A program made the translations under genes and the position numbers. The notes under the pieces are model-generated. The model searched no databases and was not told the DNA's origin. It saw nothing but the letters and a program-made list of their open reading frames with translations. A stretch of 8,783 bases of DNA from PGYU01 sp964637845 (lineage in GTDB: Bacteria > Bacteroidota > Ignavibacteria > Kapaibacteriales > UBA2268): contig CAZWXI010000101.1 in assembly GCA_964637845.1 (NCBI GenBank), positions 1 to 8,783 on the forward strand, written 5' to 3'. This document shows positions 1 through 7,270 of this stretch, piece after piece. Position 1 is the stretch's first letter, and each line of letters begins with the position of its first letter.

Positions 1-563
1 GTTGTTAAAATAAGTAACAGAGGTAGCACCGTTATCGTAAGCAAAGTCAATTTCACGTCTGTGTAGAACATAAAGCCGATAATCCAGAAAATCAGCATCA
101 CATCGGCGATAATCATTATTAAGCCCGATGAAAACAACTGATTAAGAACTTCGACATCATTTGTGACACGAGTAACAAGTCTGCCTACGGGATTTTTGTC
201 GTAAAATCTCATTGAGAGCTTTTGGATGTGTTCGTACAGTTTTGTTCGAATGTCGTTCAAGCAGTTCTGTCCGACCCATTGCATAATGTAGGTCAGACCG
301 AATCTGATTGCACCATGAAGAACTAAAGCCGAGATTATGAGGACAATTACGTTAAGCAAACCTGTTTTATCGCCTACTGCAATATGGTCATCAACGGCAA
401 CTTTTACAAGGTAGGGTTTAAGAGGTGCCAAAGCCGACACAAGCAAGGTCAGAATGACTGATAGAAATACAACTAATTTGTATGGTTTGAGGAAAACAAT
501 TAATCTTTTAATAAGATTAAAATCTATCTTATTGAATTCCGAGCCAAATGTATCGCCTCGCAT
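1..563 (-). CDS. ABC transporter, fused permease/ATP-binding exporter (N-terminal part only)
   Basis: Only the first 187 codons lie in the window; the gene continues past the left edge. This part is the start of the transmembrane domain of an ABC exporter half-transporter (MdlB/YheH/MsbA type). Hydrophobic segments lie at about residues 29-48, 69-90, 146-166 and 171-187. The stretch RFYDKNPVGRLVTRVTND (119-136) is the typical cytoplasmic coupling-region sequence of this family. The Walker A, signature and Walker B motifs would lie in the missing C-terminal half, so ATPase competence cannot be judged. The ATG at 563 is preceded by AAGG with a 6-base spacer, and that site overlaps the stop codon of icmF. 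The 8-base gap implies co-transcription and probably translational coupling with icmF. The exported substrate is unknown; such exporters carry lipids, drugs or peptides. Confidence 0.9.
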   Translation of the reverse strand, partial: MRGDTFGSEFNKIDFNLIKRLIVFLKPYKLVVFLSVILTLLVSALAPLKPYLVKVAVDDHIAVGDKTGLLNVIVLIISALVLHGAIRFGLTYIMQWVGQNCLNDIRTKLYEHIQKLSMRFYDKNPVGRLVTRVTNDVEVLNQLFSSGLIMIIADVMLIFWIIGFMFYTDVKLTLLTITVLPLLLILT

Positions 564-569
564 AATTTG

Positions 570-573
570 CCTT
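570..573 (-). promoter_or_regulatory. Ribosome binding site of the ABC exporter, overlapping the icmF stop
   Basis: On the minus strand the sequence TAAGGCAAATTATG places an AAGG Shine-Dalgarno core 6 bases before the exporter start. The TAA in the same string is the icmF stop codon (572-574). A ribosome terminating on icmF would sit directly on this site, which supports the chosen start and suggests coupled translation. Confidence 0.6.
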
Positions 574-3500
574 ACATACCTCTACGATATTTGCCACCAA
601 TAGAGTATAGTACTGACGTAATCTGTCCCATAGTGGCATATTGAACTGTATTGAGTAATTCTTCAAAAATATTTCCACCCGATATTGCGACTTCTTTCAA
701 TCTCTGAAGAGCGGCGCTGACGTCTTTTTTATTCCGCTCTTTAAATTCATTGACTTCGCTTAATCTTTGAATTTTTTCATCATCGCTTGTACGGATAATT
801 TGCATTTTATCATAGGGGTTTTCATCAGTGGTACTAATGAATGTATTTACACCTATTATCGGGAAGTCGCCACTTTGCTTGTGGTATTCATAATACATGG
901 ATTCCTCTTGAATTTTGGAGCGTTGGTATTGTGTCTCCATTGCGCCTAAAACTCCACCGCGACGCGACAATCGCCTGAATTCCATCAAAACTGCTTCTTC
1001 GACAAGTTCTGTCAATTCTTCGATGATGAATGCTCCTTGGTTCGGATTTTCGTTCTTGAGCATTCCGAATTCTTTAGACAGTATTAGTTGAATTGCCATC
1101 GAACGCCTTACTGATTCTTCCGTAGGTGTTGTTACAGCTTCATCGTAAGAGTTGGTGTGCAATGAATTACAATTATCATAAAAAGCGAGCAGTCCTTGTA
1201 AAGTTGTTCTTATGTCATTGAAGTCAATTTCTTGGGCATGTAGCGAGCGTCCCGACGTTTGAATGTGGTATTTGAGGTGTTGGCTACGGTCCGAAGCACC
1301 GTATTTGTATTTCATCGCAACAGCCCAAATCCTGCGAGCAACCCTACCGATAACTGAATATTCGGGGTCCATTCCATTTGAGAAAAAGAACGACAAGTTT
1401 GGGGCAAAATCATCTACTTTAAGTCCACGATTTAAGAAATATTCAACATAAGTAAAGCCGTTTGCCAACGTAAATGCCAACTGCGTAATAGGATTTGCAC
1501 CTGCTTCGGCTATGTGATAGCCGCTTATGCTCAAAGAATAATAATTTCTTATTTGATTTTTCGATAGATATTCCTGCAAATCTCCGATTAACTTCATTGC
1601 AAAATCAATCGAAAAAATTATCGTGTTTTGAGCTTGGTCTTCCTTGAGCATATCCGCTTGTACCGTACCTCTCAATTTGCGGAAAGTTTCGATTTTCAGT
1701 CTTTCCTTCGCATCATTGTCGAGGGTTATTCCCCGCTCATTAAGTTTTTTCAATTCACGATTGAATGCCGTCATAAAATAGAAAGCAACCATAATCGGTG
1801 CGGGGGCATTAATTGTCATCGACACGGAAGTCAGCGAATGTGTCTGGTCGAATCCGGCGAGTAGTTTATCCATGTCATCAATGTTGCAAACTGAAACTCC
1901 AGATTCGCCGATTTTACCGTAAATATCGGGTTGTTCTGCCGGATCCTCAGCATATAAAGTAATTCCGTCGAATGCAACGGAAAGTCTTTTAGCGTCGTCG
2001 TCTTTCGAAAGGTAGTGAAATCTTTTATTTGTACGCTCTGGACTTCCTTCGCCTGCAAATTGCCTTTTGGGGTCCTCGGTAGTACGTTTAAAAGGGAATA
2101 CGCCGGCTGTATAGGGAAATTCTCCGGGCAAATTTTCCAAATAGCAAAATTCTATTATGCTCTTCCAATTGCTGAATCTGGGCAAAGCAACCTTAGGAAT
2201 TTTACTGCCGGACAGTGACTTTGTGAACAAATTAATTGATAGCTCTTTTCCTTGTACGGAATATTTAATTTCATCTAATGAATATTTTTCAATATTTTTA
2301 TTCCAATTAATGATATATTTTTTGCTTTCTTCTGTCAATTCGTCGTAAAAATATTCGGCATCGGCTTTTAGTCTTGCAGACAGTTCTGTATCATTAGTTG
2401 TTTCGTAAGCAATTTTAAAGGAATATGCTTTTTCGGCTATATCAGCTTGCTGCTTTGCCTGCAATTTATAATGAGTGACTGATTCTGCTATTTCGGATAG
2501 ATAACTGACCCTGTCGTGGCTAATCAAACTATAATCTGCAACATGTTTTATGGGCATTTTAGCGATATACTCATTATCTAACCCGATGGATTGAGCATCA
2601 AAACTTGATGAAACATCCTTAAAAAGTCTGTTTAGTCCGGTATTGTTAAAATGATTACTACTACACGCGTACACGGGTAGTTCAAGTTCATCAAGTGGTA
2701 CAGATTTGTCTGCTTTCACGCTCCGGCTCCTCAAATAATTAATCTTTACTTCACGATAAGCATCTTCGGAGCCGCGTTTTTCGAACTTGTTAATGACAAT
2801 ATAATCGGCTTTGTCGAGCATATCAATTTTCTCTAACTGCGTCGGGGCGCCGAACTCGGCAGTCATTACATAAACTGACTTATCGCTGATAGAGACCACT
2901 TCGCTGTTTGCTTGTCCGATACCCGAAGTTTCGACAATAATCAAATCGAAGCCACATGATTTTAGCACTGCAATCGCATCAATAATACTTTCGGAAATCT
3001 CCGATTTGCTCGTGCGTGTAGCAAAACTTCTGAAAAAAACGTTTCGATTGTAAATTTGATTATACCTTATCCTATCACCAAGCAAAGCTCCGCCTGTATT
3101 GCTTTTAGAAGGGTCAACCGCAAGGACGCCGATTTTGAAGTTTTTTGTAGATGACAAAAAGCGTCCAATTATTTCATCAATTAAAGAGCTTTTGCCGCTA
3201 CCCCCCGTACCTGTTACGCCGAGCACGAGCGATTTGCCTTTGTCATGATTCCTATAGGCTTCTCTAAAGTGCTCACGATTGCAATCATCAGTACAATTCT
3301 CGAAAAATGACAGTTGTTTGGCTATGATAAAAGTGTTGTCGGTGCTGTTAGCTTTAATAATATTATCGTTTAACTTAAATTTATTTATGCTTTTTCTGTG
3401 CACGTTTATCCGATTAATTATATCGTCAGCGATACCGTCAATGCCGATTTTTTGTCCTTCGGTTGCATGATATATTCGAGCAACGCCGTGAGCTTCCAAA

Positions 3501-3808
3501 GCAGATGCTTCAGACGGCAATATAACGCCTCCGCCTCCACCGAAAATCAAAATATCCGAAGCATTACTACCTTTAAGCACATCCACCATATAGTGGAAAT
3601 ACTCATTATGACCACCTTGGTAAGAGCTTACAAGGATTGCATCGACATCTTCCTGCAAAGCAGCCGTAACTACTTCGTTTACAGAACGATTATGACCGAT
3701 GTGGATAATCTCGGCTCCCCGCTTTTGGAGTAGTCTTCTGAACAAATTAATCGAAACGTCGTGACCGTCGAACAATGCGGCAGCTGTAACTACTCTGATT
3801 TTTTGCAT
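572..3808 (-). CDS. icmF: Fused isobutyryl-CoA mutase IcmF (B12 domain, G-protein chaperone, mutase domain)
   Basis: This 1078-residue protein is a complete adenosylcobalamin-dependent acyl-CoA mutase with its own GTPase chaperone. Residues 1-135 form the B12-binding domain: DGHD (14-17) carries the likely cobalt ligand His16, followed by SSYQGGHNEY (61-70) and a glycine run (90-94). Residues 190-410 form a MeaB-like G domain: P-loop GTGGSGKSS (200-208), VDPSKSNTGGALLGDR (231-246), ETSGIGQ (293-299) and base-recognition motif NKFE (340-343). After a linker, residues 520-1078 form the mutase barrel. Phe571 and Gln727 stand where methylmalonyl-CoA mutase has Tyr and Arg, and His765 in SGYH matches its active-site His. 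This pair marks isobutyryl-CoA/n-butyryl-CoA specificity; family members can also act on isovaleryl-CoA/pivalyl-CoA. The length matches the family (about 1080-1090 residues). The ATG has a GGAG site 5 bases upstream. The protein is cytosolic. The NKFE in place of NKxD is the only oddity. Confidence 0.97.
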   Translation of the reverse strand: MQKIRVVTAAALFDGHDVSINLFRRLLQKRGAEIIHIGHNRSVNEVVTAALQEDVDAILVSSYQGGHNEYFHYMVDVLKGSNASDILIFGGGGGVILPSEASALEAHGVARIYHATEGQKIGIDGIADDIINRINVHRKSINKFKLNDNIIKANSTDNTFIIAKQLSFFENCTDDCNREHFREAYRNHDKGKSLVLGVTGTGGSGKSSLIDEIIGRFLSSTKNFKIGVLAVDPSKSNTGGALLGDRIRYNQIYNRNVFFRSFATRTSKSEISESIIDAIAVLKSCGFDLIIVETSGIGQANSEVVSISDKSVYVMTAEFGAPTQLEKIDMLDKADYIVINKFEKRGSEDAYREVKINYLRSRSVKADKSVPLDELELPVYACSSNHFNNTGLNRLFKDVSSSFDAQSIGLDNEYIAKMPIKHVADYSLISHDRVSYLSEIAESVTHYKLQAKQQADIAEKAYSFKIAYETTNDTELSARLKADAEYFYDELTEESKKYIINWNKNIEKYSLDEIKYSVQGKELSINLFTKSLSGSKIPKVALPRFSNWKSIIEFCYLENLPGEFPYTAGVFPFKRTTEDPKRQFAGEGSPERTNKRFHYLSKDDDAKRLSVAFDGITLYAEDPAEQPDIYGKIGESGVSVCNIDDMDKLLAGFDQTHSLTSVSMTINAPAPIMVAFYFMTAFNRELKKLNERGITLDNDAKERLKIETFRKLRGTVQADMLKEDQAQNTIIFSIDFAMKLIGDLQEYLSKNQIRNYYSLSISGYHIAEAGANPITQLAFTLANGFTYVEYFLNRGLKVDDFAPNLSFFFSNGMDPEYSVIGRVARRIWAVAMKYKYGASDRSQHLKYHIQTSGRSLHAQEIDFNDIRTTLQGLLAFYDNCNSLHTNSYDEAVTTPTEESVRRSMAIQLILSKEFGMLKNENPNQGAFIIEELTELVEEAVLMEFRRLSRRGGVLGAMETQYQRSKIQEESMYYEYHKQSGDFPIIGVNTFISTTDENPYDKMQIIRTSDDEKIQRLSEVNEFKERNKKDVSAALQRLKEVAISGGNIFEELLNTVQYATMGQITSVLYSIGGKYRRGM

Positions 3809-3813
3809 TTATG

Positions 3814-3817
3814 CTCC
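3814..3817 (-). promoter_or_regulatory. Ribosome binding site of icmF
   Basis: A GGAG core lies 5 bases upstream of the icmF ATG (GGAGCATAAATG on the minus strand). It fixes the start at 3808, which puts the B12-domain DGHD motif near residue 14 as expected for the family. The butyryl-type dehydrogenase gene has the same GGAG core and spacing. Confidence 0.6.
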
Positions 3818-3832
3818 GAACATCATTTTAAT

Positions 3833-3838
3833 ATTATA
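3833..3838 (-). promoter_or_regulatory. Candidate -10 element upstream of icmF
   Basis: A perfect TATAAT lies on the minus strand between the upstream terminator and the icmF ribosome site, about 24 bases before the start codon. The terminator implies that icmF needs a promoter of its own here. No recognisable -35 hexamer or Bacteroidota TTTG element sits at the right distance, and TATAAT is common in AT-rich DNA, so support is weak. Confidence 0.25.
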
Positions 3839-3852
3839 ATTTATGAGAGACG

Positions 3853-3885
3853 AAAAAAAGTCGATTTGTTTTATACGAATCGACT
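3853..3885 (-). terminator. Rho-independent terminator after the HMG-CoA lyase gene
   Basis: On the minus strand AGTCGATTCG (3885-3876), a 7-base loop and CAAATCGACT (3868-3859) form a 10-pair stem with one G-T pair, followed at once by a run of seven T (the last stem base plus six). It lies 28 bases beyond the stop of the lyase gene, in the 104-base gap before icmF. The plus strand has no T run after the stem, so it acts in one direction only. It should end the dehydrogenase-lyase transcript and separate it from icmF. Confidence 0.85.
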
Positions 3886-3912
3886 CTAAAAAATACTTGA
3901 TTAGTGTGTTAA

Positions 3913-4761
3913 TTATTTGAAAATATGTGCCGCTTCCTCAATTGCGGAATTCAATTTGCCAAAGTCGATGCTGAACTCGTCGTCCTGTTTACTCAGAAAT
4001 GAAACTAAATTTTCTGTGGCTATATTTCCCACTAGATCATTTTGAGCCATGGGGCATCCTCCGTAACCCTTGATAGCCGAATCAAACCTTCTGCAACCGC
4101 TTGTGTAAGCGGCTTGAACTTTTTCAAGCCATTTATCAGGGCTACTGTGTAAATGAGCACCAAATTCGATAAATGGAAATTCTCTTGTAAGATTTGTGAA
4201 AAGATGGGTAATGTTTCCGGGATTTGATACACCGATTGTATCGGATAAAGCAATCGTATGAATACCGATATCGGTGAGTTGCTCGATTCTTCTGCCTATT
4301 TCATCGAAGTTCCATGGGTCGCCGTACGGATTACCGAACGCCATTGAAAGATAAATTATTAATTCTTTGTGTGTACGATTGCAAACGCCTTGAATTTCTT
4401 CAACCCGTGCAAGTGATTGGTCAATTGTCGAATTTGTATTCTTTTTTTGAAAAGTCTCAGAAACCGAAAACGGAAAACCGAGAAAATCAATTTCATCAAA
4501 CATCGACGCCTCTTCGGCACCACGAAGATTAGCAACTATTGCTAAAAGAAACGATGATGAACTGTTTAATTCCAATTGGCTTAAAACGTCAGATGTGTCA
4601 CGCATTTGTGGTATAGATTTAGGAGAAACAAAGGAGCCGAAATCAATCGTATCGAATCCAACTTCGAGCAGTTTGTTTATGTATTTGACTTTTGACGCAG
4701 TGGGGATAAATTCTTCAATGCCTTGCATTGCATCGCGAGGGCATTCAATAACGCGAGTCAT
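3913..4761 (-). CDS. mvaB: 3-hydroxy-3-methylglutaryl-CoA lyase
   Basis: This 282-residue TIM-barrel enzyme belongs to the DRE-TIM metallolyase family and is predicted to cleave HMG-CoA to acetoacetate and acetyl-CoA, the last step of leucine breakdown. ECPRDAMQ (6-13) carries the Arg9-Asp10 catalytic and metal-binding pair. SFVSPKSIPQM (43-53) matches the family's SFVSPKWVPQM. HLH (203-205) supplies two metal-binding histidines. GGCPMA (234-239) carries catalytic Cys236, and Asn246 corresponds to the metal-ligand Asn of the human enzyme. The loop between Cys236 and Asn246 is one residue longer than in the human protein, and Asp40 replaces a conserved Glu. The overall sequence resembles the Bacteroidota version. 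The ATG at 4761 has an AGGA site 6 bases upstream. The gene follows the acyl-CoA dehydrogenase gene by 25 bases, so the two are probably one operon ending at the terminator at 3853-3885. Other family members act on related hydroxyacyl-CoAs, so the exact substrate is not certain. Confidence 0.9.
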   Translation of the reverse strand: MTRVIECPRDAMQGIEEFIPTASKVKYINKLLEVGFDTIDFGSFVSPKSIPQMRDTSDVLSQLELNSSSSFLLAIVANLRGAEEASMFDEIDFLGFPFSVSETFQKKNTNSTIDQSLARVEEIQGVCNRTHKELIIYLSMAFGNPYGDPWNFDEIGRRIEQLTDIGIHTIALSDTIGVSNPGNITHLFTNLTREFPFIEFGAHLHSSPDKWLEKVQAAYTSGCRRFDSAIKGYGGCPMAQNDLVGNIATENLVSFLSKQDDEFSIDFGKLNSAIEEAAHIFK

Positions 4762-4786
4762 CTTAAATCCTGTAATCCTTTATCAT

Positions 4787-5944
4787 TTAATCGAAACATC
4801 CAATTATGCGTGAAATGATTAATCTTTGAATTTCGGAAGTACCCTCGCCGATTTCAAGTAACTTTTGGTCACGATAAAATCGCTCAGCATCGTATTCCTT
4901 CATCAATCCGTAACCGCCATGTATTTGCACACAATGGTCAGCGGCTTTATGCGCAAGCTCGGAACAATACAATTTGGCGATAGCGGATTCTTTTGTGATT
5001 TTTTCACCGCGTTGAGCCATTCGGCACACTTCATAAAGGTAGTTACGTGCAAGTTCTATACCCATATCCAAATCAGCAAGTTTGAATGCATTTGATTGAT
5101 AAGTAGAGATAGCGCGTCCGAATGTTTTGCGTTGTTTTGCATATTTTAGTGCAGAGTCAAAAGCACCTTGGGCAAGTCCAAGTCCCATTGCCGCAATTGA
5201 GAGTCTTCCCTTATCCAAAGTAGCAAGCATCTGTTTAAATCCGTCCCCCCTTTTCCCGAGAATCGCTCCATTGCTTACCTTGCAGTCCGCGAAATAGAGT
5301 TCAGATGTATTTGAAGAACGCCACATCATTTTTCCCTTCATGGGTCGGGTTTCCATTCCGGGATTATTATTTTCTACGACGAATGAAGTAAATTCTTTGC
5401 GACCATCGGGTTGCTGTCCTGTAACAGCAAGGACAGTCGAGCCGAGTGTTATGTCTGTTGATGCATTCGTGATGAATATTTTCGAACCGTTAATAATCCA
5501 GTCACCTTGTTGCTGATAGGCGCGGGTTTTTGTATTGCCTGCATCCGAGCCTGCTTCGGGTTCAGTAAGACCGAATCCCCAAAGCTTTCCGGCGGCTAAC
5601 TGCGGTAAATATTCCTCTTTTTGGTGTTCATTCCCGTAATCGTACAAGGGTCCTATGCCAAGCGAGTTATGCGCGGCGATTGTTGCGGCTTGAGAACTGT
5701 CAACTCTCGCGATTTCCTCGACAATTATGATATAGGACAAATAATCTAAGTCACTCCCGCCGTATTTCTCGGGTAAGAAGGCTCCCAAATATCCCATTTC
5801 TGCCATTTGAGCCGTTATCTCGTACGAAAATTCTTCATGCTCGTCTAAATCTTTTACTTTTGGTTTAATGACTTCTTCAGCGAATCGGCGTACCGAGCCC
5901 CTTAGAAAAACTTGTTCCTCGCTTAGATTTCTGTTGATTGTCAT
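4787..5944 (-). CDS. Acyl-CoA dehydrogenase (short or branched-chain acyl-CoA)
   Basis: This 385-residue flavoprotein oxidises an acyl-CoA to the 2,3-enoyl-CoA and passes electrons to electron-transfer flavoprotein, which is not encoded here. It is full length for the family. Visible motifs are GFGLTEPEAGSD (123-134, FAD and substrate binding), the core region around DKGRLSIAAMGLG (244-256), and IHGGYG (341-346) leading to EIGEGTSEIQR (364-374). Glu367 occupies the catalytic-base position used by short- and medium-chain enzymes. Isovaleryl-CoA dehydrogenase instead has its base in an earlier helix (LER); this protein has KGR there, so it is not a canonical isovaleryl enzyme on that criterion. 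Pairing with HMG-CoA lyase 25 bases downstream suggests branched-chain or leucine-related catabolism, but the substrate cannot be read from sequence. The start is the ATG at 5944. It has only a weak ribosome site but gives the normal N-terminus. Confidence 0.93.
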   Translation of the reverse strand: MTINRNLSEEQVFLRGSVRRFAEEVIKPKVKDLDEHEEFSYEITAQMAEMGYLGAFLPEKYGGSDLDYLSYIIIVEEIARVDSSQAATIAAHNSLGIGPLYDYGNEHQKEEYLPQLAAGKLWGFGLTEPEAGSDAGNTKTRAYQQQGDWIINGSKIFITNASTDITLGSTVLAVTGQQPDGRKEFTSFVVENNNPGMETRPMKGKMMWRSSNTSELYFADCKVSNGAILGKRGDGFKQMLATLDKGRLSIAAMGLGLAQGAFDSALKYAKQRKTFGRAISTYQSNAFKLADLDMGIELARNYLYEVCRMAQRGEKITKESAIAKLYCSELAHKAADHCVQIHGGYGLMKEYDAERFYRDQKLLEIGEGTSEIQRLIISRIIGCFD

Positions 5945-6064
5945 CTGATTTATTTCATTTCATTCATAAAGTCGTTAAACGTTGAATTTTTCAATTAATT
6001 TTAGATAAAAGACTAAATTTGGATTATAGTTTTAATAGCGAATATAATATTTATTCTGCAACAA

Positions 6065-7165
6065 TTAATCATTTGCTCTAATTAATGTCGTATCGTTTTT
6101 GAAGTCCAACTTCAATTGCTCGCCAAATGTTTTTTCATCATTATCAAGACTTGATAATGACAAACCGATTAATCTGATTCTTTTTTGCGGAAAAATCGGT
6201 GTATAGAGCAGTTCATGAGCTATAGCTAAGATTTCTTCAAATTCGCTTATATAGTGCGGGAGAGTTTTCGAACGTGTTGTAATTTCAAAATCGAAGTATT
6301 TGATTTTCAACGTCACTGTTCTACCCGAAGAGTCGGATTTTTTGATTCTTTTAACCAATATATCGCTAATTCTCTCAACAGCTTTGATTATTTCATCTTT
6401 TCGAAAAACATCTTCAAGAAAAGTGCGCTCTGCACCGATTGATTTACGAATTCTTTCTGAAATCACCTCTCTATTATCAATACCTCGAGCCATATTATAA
6501 AGATATTCTCCGAATTTCCCGAAATCGTGGAGCAATTGGAATTTTGATAGCTTTTTGAGGTCTTTGCCGTTACGAATGTCTTGCTCATGCATCTTAACGG
6601 CAGTGGCTTTACCGACACCGGGAAATTTTTCAATATCAAGCGATTCGATGAATTTTTCTGCCATTTCCGGAGTTATTACAAATAAACCGTCAGGTTTATC
6701 ATAGTCGGAAGCGATTTTTGCTAAAAATTTATTGTACGATACCCCAGCGGATGCTGTCAGTTCAGTAGATTCTTTTATTCTTCGCTTGATTTCTTTAGCT
6801 ATAAGCGTAGCAGATGGGTTATTGACTTTGTTACTTGTCACATCTAAATATGCTTCGTCGAGTGACATAGGTTCTACGAGTTCGGTATATTCATAGAATA
6901 TCTGCATGATTTGGTTAGACGCTTCTTTATATGCTTGAAATCTACCTGGGACAAATATCAAATGCGGACATTTCCGTGCGGCTACAACTGAGGGCATTGC
7001 AGAATGAATTCCGTATTTCCGGGCCTCGTAGCTTGCCGCCGCTATCACACCGCGTTTTTTCGGACTCCCCACAACGACGGGTTTACTACGTAATTTGGGA
7101 TTATCGCGTTGCTCAACAGCAACAAAAAAAGCATCCATGTCAATATGAATAATTTTCCTTATCAC
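6065..7165 (-). CDS. dinB: DNA polymerase IV (Y-family translesion polymerase)
   Basis: This 366-residue error-prone polymerase copies past damaged template bases. The N-terminal IHIDMDAFF (6-14) supplies catalytic Asp9 and the probable steric-gate Phe14. YEARKYGIHSAMP (46-58) is the conserved fingers motif. SLDEAY (101-106) supplies Asp103 and Glu104. SAGVSYNKFLAKIASDYDKP (139-158) belongs to the palm, and FPGVGKATA (181-189) is the thumb helix-hairpin-helix. A little-finger domain follows, and QLKLDF (350-355) near the C-terminus is a sliding-clamp binding peptide. All catalytic residues are present. The start is GTG at 7165: an in-frame TAA lies immediately upstream, and the next ATG (codon 10) would remove catalytic Asp9. 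The ribosome site is poor. The gene stands alone, divergent from the butyryl-type dehydrogenase and 120 bases upstream of the other dehydrogenase. I saw no recognisable SOS operator. The 3' end contains a striking inverted repeat (6138-6160). Confidence 0.97.
   Translation of the reverse strand: MIRKIIHIDMDAFFVAVEQRDNPKLRSKPVVVGSPKKRGVIAAASYEARKYGIHSAMPSVVAARKCPHLIFVPGRFQAYKEASNQIMQIFYEYTELVEPMSLDEAYLDVTSNKVNNPSATLIAKEIKRRIKESTELTASAGVSYNKFLAKIASDYDKPDGLFVITPEMAEKFIESLDIEKFPGVGKATAVKMHEQDIRNGKDLKKLSKFQLLHDFGKFGEYLYNMARGIDNREVISERIRKSIGAERTFLEDVFRKDEIIKAVERISDILVKRIKKSDSSGRTVTLKIKYFDFEITTRSKTLPHYISEFEEILAIAHELLYTPIFPQKRIRLIGLSLSSLDNDEKTFGEQLKLDFKNDTTLIRAND
6138..6160. repeat. Perfect inverted repeat, 11-base arms with a 1-base centre, inside dinB
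   Basis: TCATTATCAAG (6138-6148), a single A (6149) and CTTGATAATGA (6150-6160) are exact reverse complements. It lies in codons for the linker SLSSLDND, between the little-finger domain and the clamp-binding peptide of dinB. No T run follows on either strand, so it is not an intrinsic terminator. It begins about 194 bases upstream of the start of the downstream dehydrogenase, so it could be an operator for that gene, or it may be chance. Confidence 0.6.
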
Positions 7166-7236
7166 TTACCAAAAATATGTTATTCTTGTGAGATTATTTA
7201 CCACTATTTGAAAAATCGCTGAATTTGTAAAAATAA

Positions 7237-7270
7237 TTGTTTGATTAGATGTAATGATTTGATATATTTA
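7237..7270 (+). promoter_or_regulatory. Candidate Bacteroidota-type promoter of the butyryl-type dehydrogenase
   Basis: TTTG at 7240-7243, exactly 19 bases, then TATATTTA at 7263-7270 matches the Bacteroidota -33/-7 promoter TTTG-N19-TAnnTTTG in all but the last base. Transcription would begin near 7275-7278, giving a leader of about 40 bases before the ATG at 7316. A sigma70-like reading (TTGTTT at 7237, 17 bases, TGATAT at 7260) overlaps it but is a poorer match. Confidence 0.45.

Noticed and set aside
500..520. Inverted repeat TTAATCTT / AAGATTAA with a 5-base loop inside the ABC exporter gene
   Set aside because: Eight-base AT-rich arms are expected by chance in a window of this size, and it lies within conserved coding sequence without a T run of terminator type.
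3398..3733. 111-codon open frame on the plus strand opposite icmF, and similar smaller frames elsewhere
   Set aside because: These are antisense shadows of strongly conserved genes and have no ribosome site or recognisable domain.
6023..6028. TATAAT on the minus strand upstream of the acyl-CoA dehydrogenase at 5944
   Set aside because: It could be a -10 element, but there is no -35 or TTTG element at a sensible distance and the region is very AT-rich. A promoter in 5945-6064 is likely, but I cannot place it.
7170..7177. TATTTTTG just upstream of the dinB GTG, resembling the Bacteroidota -7 element
   Set aside because: It is only a few bases from the start codon and lacks an upstream TTTG at 19-21 bases, so it would give an essentially leaderless transcript.
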